The notes beneath the pieces are model-generated. The model worked only from the letters and a program-made list of their open reading frames with translations, was not told where the DNA came from and ran no database searches. A stretch of 64,000 nt of DNA from the NCBI RefSeq assembly GCF_023700755.1, contig NZ_JAMKOJ010000013.1, forward strand, positions 1 to 64,000, written 5' to 3'. Position 1 is the stretch's first letter; every line of letters starts with the position of its first letter. Below, piece after piece: positions 7,437 to 15,806 of this stretch. Position numbers and translations under genes: made by a program. The stretch comes from Allorhizobium sonneratiae (lineage in GTDB: Bacteria > Pseudomonadota > Alphaproteobacteria > Rhizobiales > Rhizobiaceae).

Positions 7437-10400
7437 TTACACAGCCTCGCGCAGGGCCTCCGCCGTCTGCAGGTCCACCGAGACGAGCTGGGAGACGCCC
7501 TGCTCCGCCATGGTGACGCCGAAGAGGCGGTTCATCCGCGCCATGGTGATCGGATTGTGGGTGATGATGACGAAACGGGTTTCGGTCGAGACGGCCATTT
7601 CGTCCATCAGATTGCAATAGCGCTCGACATTATGATCATCAAGCGGCGCATCGACCTCATCCAGCACGCAGATCGGCGCGGGATTGGTCAAAAACACGGC
7701 AAAGATCAGCGCCATGGCCGTCAGCGCCTGCTCGCCGCCGGACAGAAGCGTCATGGTCTGCGGCTTTTTGCCGGGCGGGCGCGCCAGGATTTCCAGCCCC
7801 GCATCCAGCGGGTCTTCGCTTTCGATCAGTTGCAGCTCCGCCGTGCCGCCATTGAACAGATGGGTGAACAGCCGCTGGAACTGGGCATTGACCACATCAA
7901 AGGCGGCGAGCAGCCGTTCACGGCCCTCGCGATTGAGGCTCTGGATCGCACCGCGCAGAGCCTTGATCGCCTGAATGATGTCGTCGCGTTCGCGGATCAG
8001 TGCCTGAAGCTTGTCGGACAGCTCCTTCTGCTCCTCATCGGCGCGCAGATTGACAGCGCCCAGCCGGTCGCGCTCCATTTTCAGCCGGTCGAGATCCCGC
8101 TCCACCGTGCGCTGATCGGGCAGCGGTTGATCGACAGCATGGCCGGCAAGGCGCAGCGCCTCATGCGCTGCAACGGCCAGCACCTCCTGAATGCGCGCTT
8201 CGGCCTCCTTGCGACGCTCACGGGCGGAAATCAGCCTTTCTTCGGCGCGACCGCGCTTTTCCCGGACATCGGCCAAAGCGGCAAGGGCAGATGCCGCCTG
8301 CTGATCGGCCTCGCGTTGCAGGGTCTCGGCCTCGGCCAGCCGGTCACCTGCCGCACGCCGTGCTACCTCAGCCTTGTCCAGCTCCCGGATCAACAGCAGC
8401 CGTTTTTCATCGAGATCATCGGGGGCGGCTTCCAGATCCTGCAATTCGATCTGCGCTTCTTCCGCGCGCTCCCTGAGGGTGGCGATATGCTCCTCGGTGC
8501 TTCTGGCCCGCGCTGCCCAGCTTTCCCGCTCCTGCCTTATGGCCAGGATACGACGCTGGCGCTGGTCGTTTTCGCGGGCAAATCCCTCATGGCGGGCGCG
8601 GGCTTCGGCCAGAAGCGCCCGGCCCATGGCCTGTTCCTGTCTGAGCCTGTCGAGGTCCTGATCGAGCGCGGCAAGATCCGGCTGGCCGTCAAGGGCAATG
8701 GCAGCCTCCTGCCGCAGTGCTTCCGTCTCTTCGATCTGCCCGGCCAGCCCCTTTTCAGCCTCCTCGATCACGGCGCGGCGGCGCAGAAGATCGCCAGAGG
8801 CACGCTCTGCCAATGTCAGCGCTTCGCGGGCCTCGGCCAACTGCCGTGCCGCCATGCGCTGGCGCTCGCGTGCGTCGGCCAGAGCCGTCTCGGCGGCGCT
8901 CACGGCCTCACGCCGCAAGGCAAGCTGCACTTCGGCCTCTTCCAGCACGATCCGCGCCTCATCGATCTCCGCCTCCAGTTCGGCCAGGCGGTTTTTCTGC
9001 GCCAGACGCAAGGCAGCAGCGCTGGGCGCTTCCGAGCCGGTAATATGACCGTCCCAGCGAAAAATCGCCCCGTCTGTCGTCACCAGTTTTTGCCCCGGTT
9101 TCAACATCGGCAGAAGACGGCGGGCGGTCTGAAGATCGGTCACACCGATCTGTCGCAGGCGGCGGGACAGGACCGCAGGCGCCTCGACATGATCACTCAG
9201 GGCAGACACACCGTCGGGCAGCGGCGGATCATCATCCTCCGGCCCCGGCATCGACCAATAGGCGGGCGCGGCAGAATCAAGCGGGCTTTCGAGATCATCG
9301 CCAAGTGCTGCCCCAACCGCCGTCTCGAAACCGCGCGCAACAGTCAGCGCTTCGGCCACCGGCGAAAATGCCCCTGCCGTCACCGAGGCCAGCATTTTGC
9401 CGATGGTTTTCGCCTCGGTTTCCAGCGCCGAGACCGCACTTCGCGCCTCCTCCACCGGTCTTCGGCTCATCGCCTCCATCCGGCGCGCCTCGTTCAGACC
9501 TTCCTCAGCCTCGATCATCCGGGCTTCGGCCTCTTCCACCGCAAAATCGGCGGCATCCACCGCATCGCGCTTTTCTTCCGGGTCGGGCAGGCTGGCGAGC
9601 TTTTCCGTGAGCGCCTGACATTCGCGGCGCGCCTCATCGGCCTGCCGCTCCAGCCTCAGCCGCCGTTCGGCCAGATCGCGCAGGGACCGCTCCATCTGGT
9701 TGCGTGCGGCTGCGGCCTCGGCCCGCTCGGCGGTGCGCCCGGCAACATGCTGCTCAATTTCGGCAAGACGGCTGGCGGCCTCCTCAAAGGCGATTTTCAG
9801 CTCCTGTGCTTCATCGCCCTGATCGGCCAGCAGCGCCTGCAACTCCGTTTCTTCAGCCTCCAGCCGGGCCAGCACCTCCGCATTGTCGGCCACCAACCGC
9901 TCCTCGCGGGCAATATCCTCACCAAGCTGGGACAGCCGCCGCATCAGCTCGTCGCGACGCTTCAACAGGCGGCTGGCCTCTTCCTCAAGCTGGTTGCGGG
10001 CAATCTGCAATCGTTGCAGGGCGGCTGCGGCTTTTGCCTCCTCATCGCGCAGTTCCGGCAGTTTCAGGCTGGTGACGGCCTGCTGTTTTGCCGCCTCCAT
10101 CTGCGCCTGCGCCCGCTCGGCCACCAGCGAGGTGGCGACGTTCAGGGCACTGTCGGCCTCGGCTTCGGCCTGTTTCGCCTCGCTCCAGCGGATATGTAAA
10201 AGCATGGCGTCGCGGGCGCGGATCTCGGCGGAGAGCAGCTTGAAGCGGTTGGCCTGACGCGCCTGTCGTTTCAGGCTTTCGATCTGGCTTTCCAGCTGGG
10301 CGACGATATCCTCCAGCCGCTCCAGATTGGTTTCGGCGGCGCGCAGCCTCAGTTCCGCCTCATGGCGGCGCGAATGCAGGCCGGAAATGCCCGCCGCCTC

Positions 10401-10895
10401 TTCCAGCAATTGCCGTCTGGCCTGGGGCTTTGCCTGAATGAGTTCGCCAATGCGGCCCTGCCCGACCATGGAAGGCGAGCGCGCCCCGGTCGAGGCATCG
10501 GCAAACAGCAATTGCACATCCTTGGCGCGGGCTTCCTTGCCATTGATGCGATAGACCGAACCGTTCTGCCGCTCGATGCGGCGTGACACCTGAATTTCAT
10601 CCTGATCGTTGAAAGCGGCGGGCGCGGTGCGATCGGCATTGTCGAGATAAAGCGCCACCTCGGCGGAATTGCGGGCCGGACGATTGCCGGAGCCGGAAAA
10701 GATCACGTCGTCCATGCCCGACGCGCGCATGTTCTTGTAGGAGTTTTCCCCCATCACCCAGCGCAGCGCCTCGACCAGATTGGACTTGCCGCAACCATTC
10801 GGGCCGACAACGCCGGTCAGCCCCTTTTCGATGATAAATTCAACCGGCTCCACGAAGGATTTGAAGCCCACCAGTCTCAGCTTGGTGAACTTCAT
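7437..10895 (-). CDS. smc: Chromosome segregation ATPase SMC
   Basis: Encodes 1152 residues, the usual length for alphaproteobacterial SMC. Walker A GPNGCGKS at 31-38, long Ala/Glu/Arg-rich coiled coils on both sides of a central hinge (~500-640), and a C-terminal head with signature LLSGGEQALTAMAL and Walker B ICVLDEVDAPLDD. SMC dimers with ScpAB entrap and loop-extrude DNA to compact and separate sister chromosomes. It is preceded by a terminator-separated dsbA-like gene on the same strand and followed closely by the Ivy-like gene. The antisense strand carries a 941-codon open frame that is a GC-driven shadow. Confidence 0.97.
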   Translation of the reverse strand: MKFTKLRLVGFKSFVEPVEFIIEKGLTGVVGPNGCGKSNLVEALRWVMGENSYKNMRASGMDDVIFSGSGNRPARNSAEVALYLDNADRTAPAAFNDQDEIQVSRRIERQNGSVYRINGKEARAKDVQLLFADASTGARSPSMVGQGRIGELIQAKPQARRQLLEEAAGISGLHSRRHEAELRLRAAETNLERLEDIVAQLESQIESLKRQARQANRFKLLSAEIRARDAMLLHIRWSEAKQAEAEADSALNVATSLVAERAQAQMEAAKQQAVTSLKLPELRDEEAKAAAALQRLQIARNQLEEEASRLLKRRDELMRRLSQLGEDIAREERLVADNAEVLARLEAEETELQALLADQGDEAQELKIAFEEAASRLAEIEQHVAGRTAERAEAAAARNQMERSLRDLAERRLRLERQADEARRECQALTEKLASLPDPEEKRDAVDAADFAVEEAEARMIEAEEGLNEARRMEAMSRRPVEEARSAVSALETEAKTIGKMLASVTAGAFSPVAEALTVARGFETAVGAALGDDLESPLDSAAPAYWSMPGPEDDDPPLPDGVSALSDHVEAPAVLSRRLRQIGVTDLQTARRLLPMLKPGQKLVTTDGAIFRWDGHITGSEAPSAAALRLAQKNRLAELEAEIDEARIVLEEAEVQLALRREAVSAAETALADARERQRMAARQLAEAREALTLAERASGDLLRRRAVIEEAEKGLAGQIEETEALRQEAAIALDGQPDLAALDQDLDRLRQEQAMGRALLAEARARHEGFARENDQRQRRILAIRQERESWAARARSTEEHIATLRERAEEAQIELQDLEAAPDDLDEKRLLLIRELDKAEVARRAAGDRLAEAETLQREADQQAASALAALADVREKRGRAEERLISARERRKEAEARIQEVLAVAAHEALRLAGHAVDQPLPDQRTVERDLDRLKMERDRLGAVNLRADEEQKELSDKLQALIRERDDIIQAIKALRGAIQSLNREGRERLLAAFDVVNAQFQRLFTHLFNGGTAELQLIESEDPLDAGLEILARPPGKKPQTMTLLSGGEQALTAMALIFAVFLTNPAPICVLDEVDAPLDDHNVERYCNLMDEMAVSTETRFVIITHNPITMARMNRLFGVTMAEQGVSQLVSVDLQTAEALREAV

Positions 10896-10915
10896 CGGCA
10901 GATGCCTTCAAACGC

Positions 10916-10949
10916 AAAAAAGGGCGCACGGATTGCTCCGTCGCCCTTT
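10916..10949 (-). terminator. Rho-independent terminator downstream of dsbA-like gene
   Basis: AAAGGGCG (10919-10926) pairs with CGCCCTTT (10942-10949), with an inner CGGA/TCCG extension. On the minus strand the stem runs into six T. It separates the dsbA-like gene from smc. Confidence 0.75.
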
Positions 10950-10967
10950 GCTGTTTGCAAGGCCGGA

Positions 10968-11657
10968 TCACAACATGCTGTCAATGATCGCCGACACGGT
11001 TTCAATTGGCATATCCCCGGCATAGACCTTGCCGTTAATGATGAAGGTTGGGGTGGCGTTGACGCCAAACTCCTTGGCACCACGATCGCGGACCGCCGTT
11101 ACCTCAGCGGCAAGCTTGGTGTTCGTCAAGCAGGCCTGAAAGCTCTCCTGTGTAAAACCGGCGACTTTCGACAATTGCAGCATGGCGCCGCGCACATCGC
11201 CATTGGCCGGGGCCGCCCAATCGGCCTGCTGCTTGTAAAACATTTCGATGAAGGGGAAATAATCATCCTTCGGGGCGCAACGCGCCAGCATGAAAGCTGC
11301 CGTCGCGGCCGGATCGAATGGGAATTCGCGCAGGATATATTCGACCTTGCCGGTATCGATATATTTCTTCTTCAGTTCCGGGAAGGTGGTCACGGCAAAA
11401 TGGGCGCAATGCGGGCAGGTCATCGACAGATATTCGACCATTTTCACCGGCGCATCCGCCTTGCCCATGGTCATGTCCGGCAGCGCACCATCCGGCTTTT
11501 TCAACACGTCGGCCATATTGACCTCACGGTCAGGCTTGGGAACCTCGGTTGCCGCCGCAGCCTGCCCAGCCAGAGCGGTAACACCGAGCCCGCCTGCCGC
11601 CATGGCCACACCTGCCATCAGCCCGCGTCTGCTTACATTCGCTTGAAAATTCGACAT
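10968..11657 (-). CDS. DsbA-family periplasmic thiol-disulfide oxidoreductase
   Basis: Encodes 229 residues from the ATG at 11657 (the ORF extends 4 codons upstream to a TTG). The N-terminus contains S-R-R-G-L-M-A-G, a plausible twin-arginine export motif, followed by a hydrophobic stretch ending in Ala-rich sequence. The thioredoxin fold has the active site C-P-H-C within YLSMTCPHCAHF and a cis-Pro region GVNATPTFIINGK. It should oxidise or isomerise disulfides in exported proteins. It belongs to the DSBA-like thioredoxin group (PF13462/PF01323 type). It lies downstream of the DUF721 gene and has its own terminator, the gene order typical of rhizobia. Confidence 0.92.
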   Translation of the reverse strand: MSNFQANVSRRGLMAGVAMAAGGLGVTALAGQAAAATEVPKPDREVNMADVLKKPDGALPDMTMGKADAPVKMVEYLSMTCPHCAHFAVTTFPELKKKYIDTGKVEYILREFPFDPAATAAFMLARCAPKDDYFPFIEMFYKQQADWAAPANGDVRGAMLQLSKVAGFTQESFQACLTNTKLAAEVTAVRDRGAKEFGVNATPTFIINGKVYAGDMPIETVSAIIDSML

Positions 11658-11783
11658 CTGTACACCCAAATTGATCCTGTTTGGCGGTTATAACGGCCCT
11701 CTATGACGAAACAAGGCCAAAAACCGTGTAAAAATCTCAAACAGTTTTCATCAGTCCGTTCACTTTTTCAACTTACAAAAGCG

Positions 11784-12284
11784 TTAGGATTGCTTTTTGC
11801 CGGCAAGAACACCGCGGCCCAGCCGCTCGATCGCCTGTTTCAGTTTTTCGTTTTCAATGCCTTCCGTCATCTTCGCCAGCCGCTTTTCCTGCACGGCATC
11901 AAGCCTTGCCGGGCCGCGTCGCCGTGATGAAAGCGAGGAGACCGGCTTTTGCACAATGCGGATCTGGCCGATAGCCGGATAGCCGAAAAAGCCGTTGATG
12001 CGGGCAATGAGCTCACCCTGGGCATGGTGCAGGAAAAGCGCGCGCGCACCCTCGCAGGCAATGGTCAGCACGCCGGGACGATGGCCGACGCTGTCGCCAG
12101 GAAAATCCCGTCGCGGCCAGGCAATCTTTTCCGGCCGGGTGCAATCGGCAAAATCGGCCCCGGCAATCTCGTCCCAGGAGCCGAGAAGCGCCGTGGAAAT
12201 GCCAGCGCGGCGCGCAATCACCGGATCGATGATGCCATTGGCCAGTTCGGCAATCTGGCTTGCACCCTTTTTTCTGACGGCCAT
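11784..12284 (-). CDS. DUF721 (DciA-like) protein
   Basis: Encodes 166 residues starting at the ATG at 12284, preceded by GGGGAACG. The same frame is open far upstream, but that part runs antisense through mutY and is rejected. The core IIDPVIARRAGIS...LGSWDEIAG...ADFTRPEKI-type sequence, then GVLTIACEGARALFLHH and RINGFFGY, is the DUF721 fold. Members of this family in many bacteria (DciA) help load the replicative helicase DnaB; whether this protein does so is inferred from family membership. It is divergent from mutY with 81 bases between starts. Confidence 0.85.
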   Translation of the reverse strand: MAVRKKGASQIAELANGIIDPVIARRAGISTALLGSWDEIAGADFADCTRPEKIAWPRRDFPGDSVGHRPGVLTIACEGARALFLHHAQGELIARINGFFGYPAIGQIRIVQKPVSSLSSRRRGPARLDAVQEKRLAKMTEGIENEKLKQAIERLGRGVLAGKKQS

Positions 12285-12365
12285 CGTTCCCCAGGCTTGG
12301 CAAATGACTTGAAACACAAGCTGATTCGCCTTCATATAAGGCCGTTTTCCGGCAAACGGCAATTC

Positions 12366-13496
12366 ATGACCGCACATTCCTCCAAGATCGACCGTTCCCA
12401 GACGGATTTTTCCGCCCTGCTGCTTGCCTGGTACGACCGGCATCATCGTGAGTTGCCCTGGCGGATCACGCCAGCCATGGCGAGAAAAGGCCTGCGTGCC
12501 GACCCCTATCATGTCTGGCTGTCGGAAGTGATGCTGCAACAGACGACGGTACAGGCGGTCAAACCCTATTTCGAAAAGTTCCTGCACCTTTGGCCGCGTG
12601 TCACCGATCTGGCCGCCGCCGAAACCGAAGCGGTCATGGCCGCCTGGGCGGGACTGGGCTATTACGCCCGCGCCCGCAACCTGAAAAAATGCGCCGAAAC
12701 CGTGGCCAGCCAGCATGGCGGTGTTTTTCCCGACACCGAAGACGGTTTGCGCGCCTTGCCCGGCATTGGCGATTATACGGCAGCGGCCGTAGCAGCCATT
12801 GCCTTCAACCGGCAGGCGGCGGTGATGGACGGTAATGTCGAACGGGTGATCTCCCGCCTCTTTGCCATAGATGCCCCCCTGCCCGGCGCAAAACCGCAGA
12901 TGAAGGCGAAAGTGGCGGAACTGACACCCGCCCATCGTCCCGGCGATTTTGCCCAGGCGATGATGGATCTGGGCGCGACCATCTGCACGCCGAAACGACC
13001 CGCCTGCGCGCTCTGTCCCTTCCGCGATCACTGTCAGGCGCTGGAGCACCATGATCCCGAACAGTTTCCAGTCAAGGCAGCGAAAAAGGCCAAACCCGTG
13101 CGCCTCGGTGCTGCCTTTGTTGCGCTGGATGATAAAGGCCGGATTTTATTGCGCAGACGTGAAGACAAAGGCCTGCTGGGCGGCATGACGGAAGTGCCAA
13201 CCACCGAATGGACATCCCGCGTCGACGGCGACCACACCACTGCCAGCGCCCCATTTGCCGCCGACTGGCAGGCAAAGGGCATCATCACCCACGTCTTTAC
13301 CCATTTCGAGTTGAGGCTATCGGTGTTTCGCGCCGATAACATCGCCAGCCCTGCCACTCATCACGGATGGTGGGAGCCGCTTGCAAATCTTGATCGGCAA
13401 GCTCTGCCGACCGTCATGAAAAAAGTGATCGCCGCCGCAATACCTATCATATCAGGTCACGCCAATAACGATGAGCAGACTGCTGAAAAAGAGTGA
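12366..13496 (+). CDS. mutY: A/G-specific adenine DNA glycosylase MutY
   Basis: Encodes 376 residues from the ATG at 12366. It removes adenine mispaired with 8-oxoguanine in base excision repair. Visible landmarks are VMLQQTTVQAV, the helix-hairpin-helix LPGIGDYTAAAVAAIAF, the catalytic-Asp segment MDGNVERVISR, the [4Fe-4S] ligands C-x6-C-x2-C-x5-C (ICTPKRPACALCPFRDHC), and a C-terminal NUDIX-like domain that reads 8-oxoG (about residues 240-365). It is divergent from the DUF721 gene. The longer ORF beginning at 11949 is antisense to that gene and is not part of mutY. Confidence 0.97.
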   Translation: MTAHSSKIDRSQTDFSALLLAWYDRHHRELPWRITPAMARKGLRADPYHVWLSEVMLQQTTVQAVKPYFEKFLHLWPRVTDLAAAETEAVMAAWAGLGYYARARNLKKCAETVASQHGGVFPDTEDGLRALPGIGDYTAAAVAAIAFNRQAAVMDGNVERVISRLFAIDAPLPGAKPQMKAKVAELTPAHRPGDFAQAMMDLGATICTPKRPACALCPFRDHCQALEHHDPEQFPVKAAKKAKPVRLGAAFVALDDKGRILLRRREDKGLLGGMTEVPTTEWTSRVDGDHTTASAPFAADWQAKGIITHVFTHFELRLSVFRADNIASPATHHGWWEPLANLDRQALPTVMKKVIAAAIPIISGHANNDEQTAEKE

Positions 13497-13724
13497 CCTT
13501 TTTTCCAGATCAACACACGCCAAAATCAGAAGCATTGTGCGCCGGTCTGGTTCGAGATGTTCCTGGCAGACACCCACTCTCATGCCGCAACCTAAACAGC
13601 CATTGATTTATACCATTTTTAGTCGCAATCAAAAGAAGAAAATCCTTGCTTAAAGCCATCATTGAAAATAACCAATGAGTGTAGTTGTTATTTTACACAA
13701 TTAAAAATTGAAAGGAATTCAAAA

Positions 13725-14093
13725 ATGGCATGGACATTTAAAGCCGTAGCAAAAACTCAGGCAGGCGAAGTAGAAACTGAATTGCTGACTCTTATCAACG
13801 ACCTTACAGACAAGCAGAAAGAAACATTCAAGTCATCAGCTAGTGATATGAAGGGTGGAGATGCTCGCGGAATTATCATTTATGATAAGGATGGGCGTGA
13901 TTTTCAGGGATTCTCCACATCAAATTATGTAATGAAAACATATAAGACGAACACTGATTACGAGAATCTCTACAATGAGGTGGTAAACCACATCAATTCG
14001 CTCACCCTCAAGCAAGCACAGAACGCCCGAACTGTATTCACAAATGCGCAAGCGCATGATGCGACAATAGCGATATATTATCCGGCTTCCTAA
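13725..14093 (+). CDS. AT-rich orphan protein, unknown
   Basis: Encodes 122 residues from the ATG at 13725, preceded by GAAAGGAATTC; an in-frame ATG 21 codons upstream has no such site and adds a Cys-rich, poorly conserved-looking start. Codon use is AT-rich (many AAA, GAA, AAT, ATT), unlike every neighbour, and the 200 bases upstream are also AT-rich. The protein is soluble, acidic and basic mixed, with a helical LLTLINDLTDKQKETFKS segment, an R-G-I-I-I-Y-D-K-D-G-R-D strand-turn and a C-terminal A-T-I-A-I-Y-Y strand. No signal peptide, membrane segment or family I recognise. Its composition suggests horizontal acquisition. Confidence 0.75.
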   Translation: MAWTFKAVAKTQAGEVETELLTLINDLTDKQKETFKSSASDMKGGDARGIIIYDKDGRDFQGFSTSNYVMKTYKTNTDYENLYNEVVNHINSLTLKQAQNARTVFTNAQAHDATIAIYYPAS

Positions 14094-14404
14094 GGGTCTG
14101 GTTCCGACATTTCGCACCCTCAATGTCGGGCCGCCCCACGAGGCTAACCTTATCGAGTGGTTTGATTTTCCTCGATAAAAGAATTCCGCCCTCAGAGGAC
14201 TTTTTTTGTCTCGATCAAACCACAAGAGCATCGGATCGAAAATCGGTTCCCACTTTTCGTCCAACGCTCTCATAAATTATTATGACCGCCTACAGTCCTG
14301 AAAATTGTTATCTCAAGTCACTGCCTTGAGATAACTTGTCTCAACACATCTCAACTGCCATAGATGCTTGCTCCATTTAATGTCCTTCGCACAAGGGAAA
14401 AGAC
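14094..14404. other. Gene-free stretch with three hairpins
   Basis: Contains inverted repeats CCGACATT/AATGTCGG (14104-14129) and TTATCGAG/CTCGATAA (14150-14178), a T7 run near 14201-14207 that might end the orphan transcript, and a mosaic palindrome at 14225-14270. Confidence 0.55.
14225..14270. repeat. Palindromic mosaic element AGAGCATCGG...CGCTCT
   Basis: AGAGCATCGGATCGAAAATC followed by CCCACTTTTCG and CGCTCT. It resembles the elements at 2058, 55767 and 63519 (shared AGCATCG, CGAAAA, CCACTTTTCG). Confidence 0.6.
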
Positions 14405-15013
14405 ATGACAGAGATCAGGCATATCGTGTTCGACATCGGCAAGGTGCTGATCCATTACGATCCGAACATTCCCTTCAGCCGGATCATTCCCGACGAGGCA
14501 GAACGCGCCTGGTTCTTTGCCCATGTCTGCACCCATGACTGGAATATCGAGCAGGACCGCGGCCGCACATGGGTGGAAGCCGAAGCGCTGCTGATTGCCG
14601 ATCATCCCGAGCGAGAAGACCATATCCGCGCCTTCCGCAAACATTGGCGCGAAATGGTGCCGCATGCCTATGACGGCACAGTGGAGATCTTCACCGGCCT
14701 GATCGAAGAGGGCCGCGACGTGACCATGCTGACCAATTTCGCCGCCGACACCTTTGCCGAAGCGCAGGAGATGTTCCCCTTCCTCACCCTGCCGCGCGGC
14801 GTGACCGTCTCGGGCGAGATCGGCCTGATCAAGCCGGATAACGCCATCTATCATCACCATGTCAAAAGCTTCGATCTCGATCCGGCCCATACGATCTTCA
14901 TCGATGACAGCCTGCCCAATGTGGAAGGGGCAAAAGAAGCCGGCTGGCAGGCGGTGCATTTCCAAAACCCGGACAAGCTGAAAAGCGATTTGCAGGCTTT
15001 CGGGGTTTTATGA
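14405..15013 (+). CDS. HAD-superfamily hydrolase (HAD-IA type)
   Basis: Encodes 202 residues; ATG preceded by AAGGGAAAAGAC. Motif I is F-D-I-G-K-V-L-I with the nucleophile Asp at 10 and Gly in place of the usual second Asp, as in YihX-like and dehalogenase-like members. Motif II is MLTNFA, motif III the Lys of LIKPDNAIY, motif IV FIDDSLPNVEGA. It probably hydrolyses a small phosphorylated metabolite or acts as a dehalogenase; the substrate cannot be deduced. It stands alone, convergent with the flavoprotein gene. Confidence 0.85.
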   Translation: MTEIRHIVFDIGKVLIHYDPNIPFSRIIPDEAERAWFFAHVCTHDWNIEQDRGRTWVEAEALLIADHPEREDHIRAFRKHWREMVPHAYDGTVEIFTGLIEEGRDVTMLTNFAADTFAEAQEMFPFLTLPRGVTVSGEIGLIKPDNAIYHHHVKSFDLDPAHTIFIDDSLPNVEGAKEAGWQAVHFQNPDKLKSDLQAFGVL

Positions 15014-15133
15014 CAACAAAGCCTATCGCGATGCATGCGCTGCAATTCGACAGGCTTTACATCTGCTGCAAAAAATCAGTTGCGAAGCCACCGGAAGAAC
15101 GCTCGACATCAATCTGGTTCAACAGCCCAGCGA

Positions 15134-15739
15134 TCAATAGAGCGTCGCCTGTGACCTTGCGGGCAGGTCCCGGTCATAGGTGTCACCGTCGAAACCGTTG
15201 ACGATATGTTTCAAGATCGCGCCTGCCGATGGCAGGCTGGCGCGGTCGATCTGGCTTTCCGGGTCCCAGAGTTTCGAACGCATGAAAGCCTTGGCGCAGT
15301 GGAAATAGACCGTTTCGACTTTTACGAGGATCACAGTTTTCGGCAGCTTGCCCTCGACGCTGAAACGCTCCAGCATGCCAGCCTCGGCGGTGATGCTGGC
15401 GTGACCGTTGACGCGCAGTGTCTCGCCAACGCCGGGCACCAGAAACAGCAGCGAAATCCGGCCATCGGCGATGATGTTCTTCAGATTGTCGATGCGGTTA
15501 TTGCCGGGGCGGTCGGGAATGGCCAGCGTTTTGTCATCCAGCATCTGAACGAAGCCCGGCGCATCGCCTTTGGGCGAACAATCCGTTCCCTCCGGCCCGA
15601 CAGTTGCCATGAGAATGAAGGGCGAGGCGCGGACGAAGGCGGCGTAATCGGCATTGATATGGTCGATTTCCTTGGCCAGCGAGGTCTGCTTGACCGGGCC
15701 GTAAATCGCTTCCAGTTCGTCCAGTGTGGTGATGGTCAT
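15134..15739 (-). CDS. Pyridoxamine 5'-phosphate oxidase-like flavoprotein
   Basis: Encodes 201 residues. The split-barrel FMN-binding pattern is visible: ILMATVGPEGTDCSPKGDAPGFV, then KTLAIPDRPGNNRIDNLKNI, and ISLLFLVPGVGETLRVNGHA. This arrangement matches the MSMEG_1061 group of PPOX-type proteins, which bind FMN or F420; the reaction is unknown. The C-terminus (FHCAKAFMRSKLWDPE) contains the Cys and Lys usual for this subgroup. It is likely soluble. Confidence 0.82.
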   Translation of the reverse strand: MTITTLDELEAIYGPVKQTSLAKEIDHINADYAAFVRASPFILMATVGPEGTDCSPKGDAPGFVQMLDDKTLAIPDRPGNNRIDNLKNIIADGRISLLFLVPGVGETLRVNGHASITAEAGMLERFSVEGKLPKTVILVKVETVYFHCAKAFMRSKLWDPESQIDRASLPSAGAILKHIVNGFDGDTYDRDLPARSQATLY

Positions 15740-15806
15740 CGTCTTGCGCCTTTGTTTTCAACAGCAGAAGAGACCAATTGCCGATGCAAGGCAAGCCTGA
15801 AAAGGC

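Noticed and set aside
7374..10199. 941-codon plus-strand ORF
   Set aside because: It is entirely antisense to smc; high GC keeps this frame open. No domain or plausible start was recognisable.
11949..12365. N-terminal extension of mutY
   Set aside because: This part runs antisense to the DUF721 gene; MutY homology begins only after ATG 12366.
12285..13052. Upstream extension of the DUF721 frame
   Set aside because: It is antisense to mutY; the DUF721 domain fits between 11784 and 12284.
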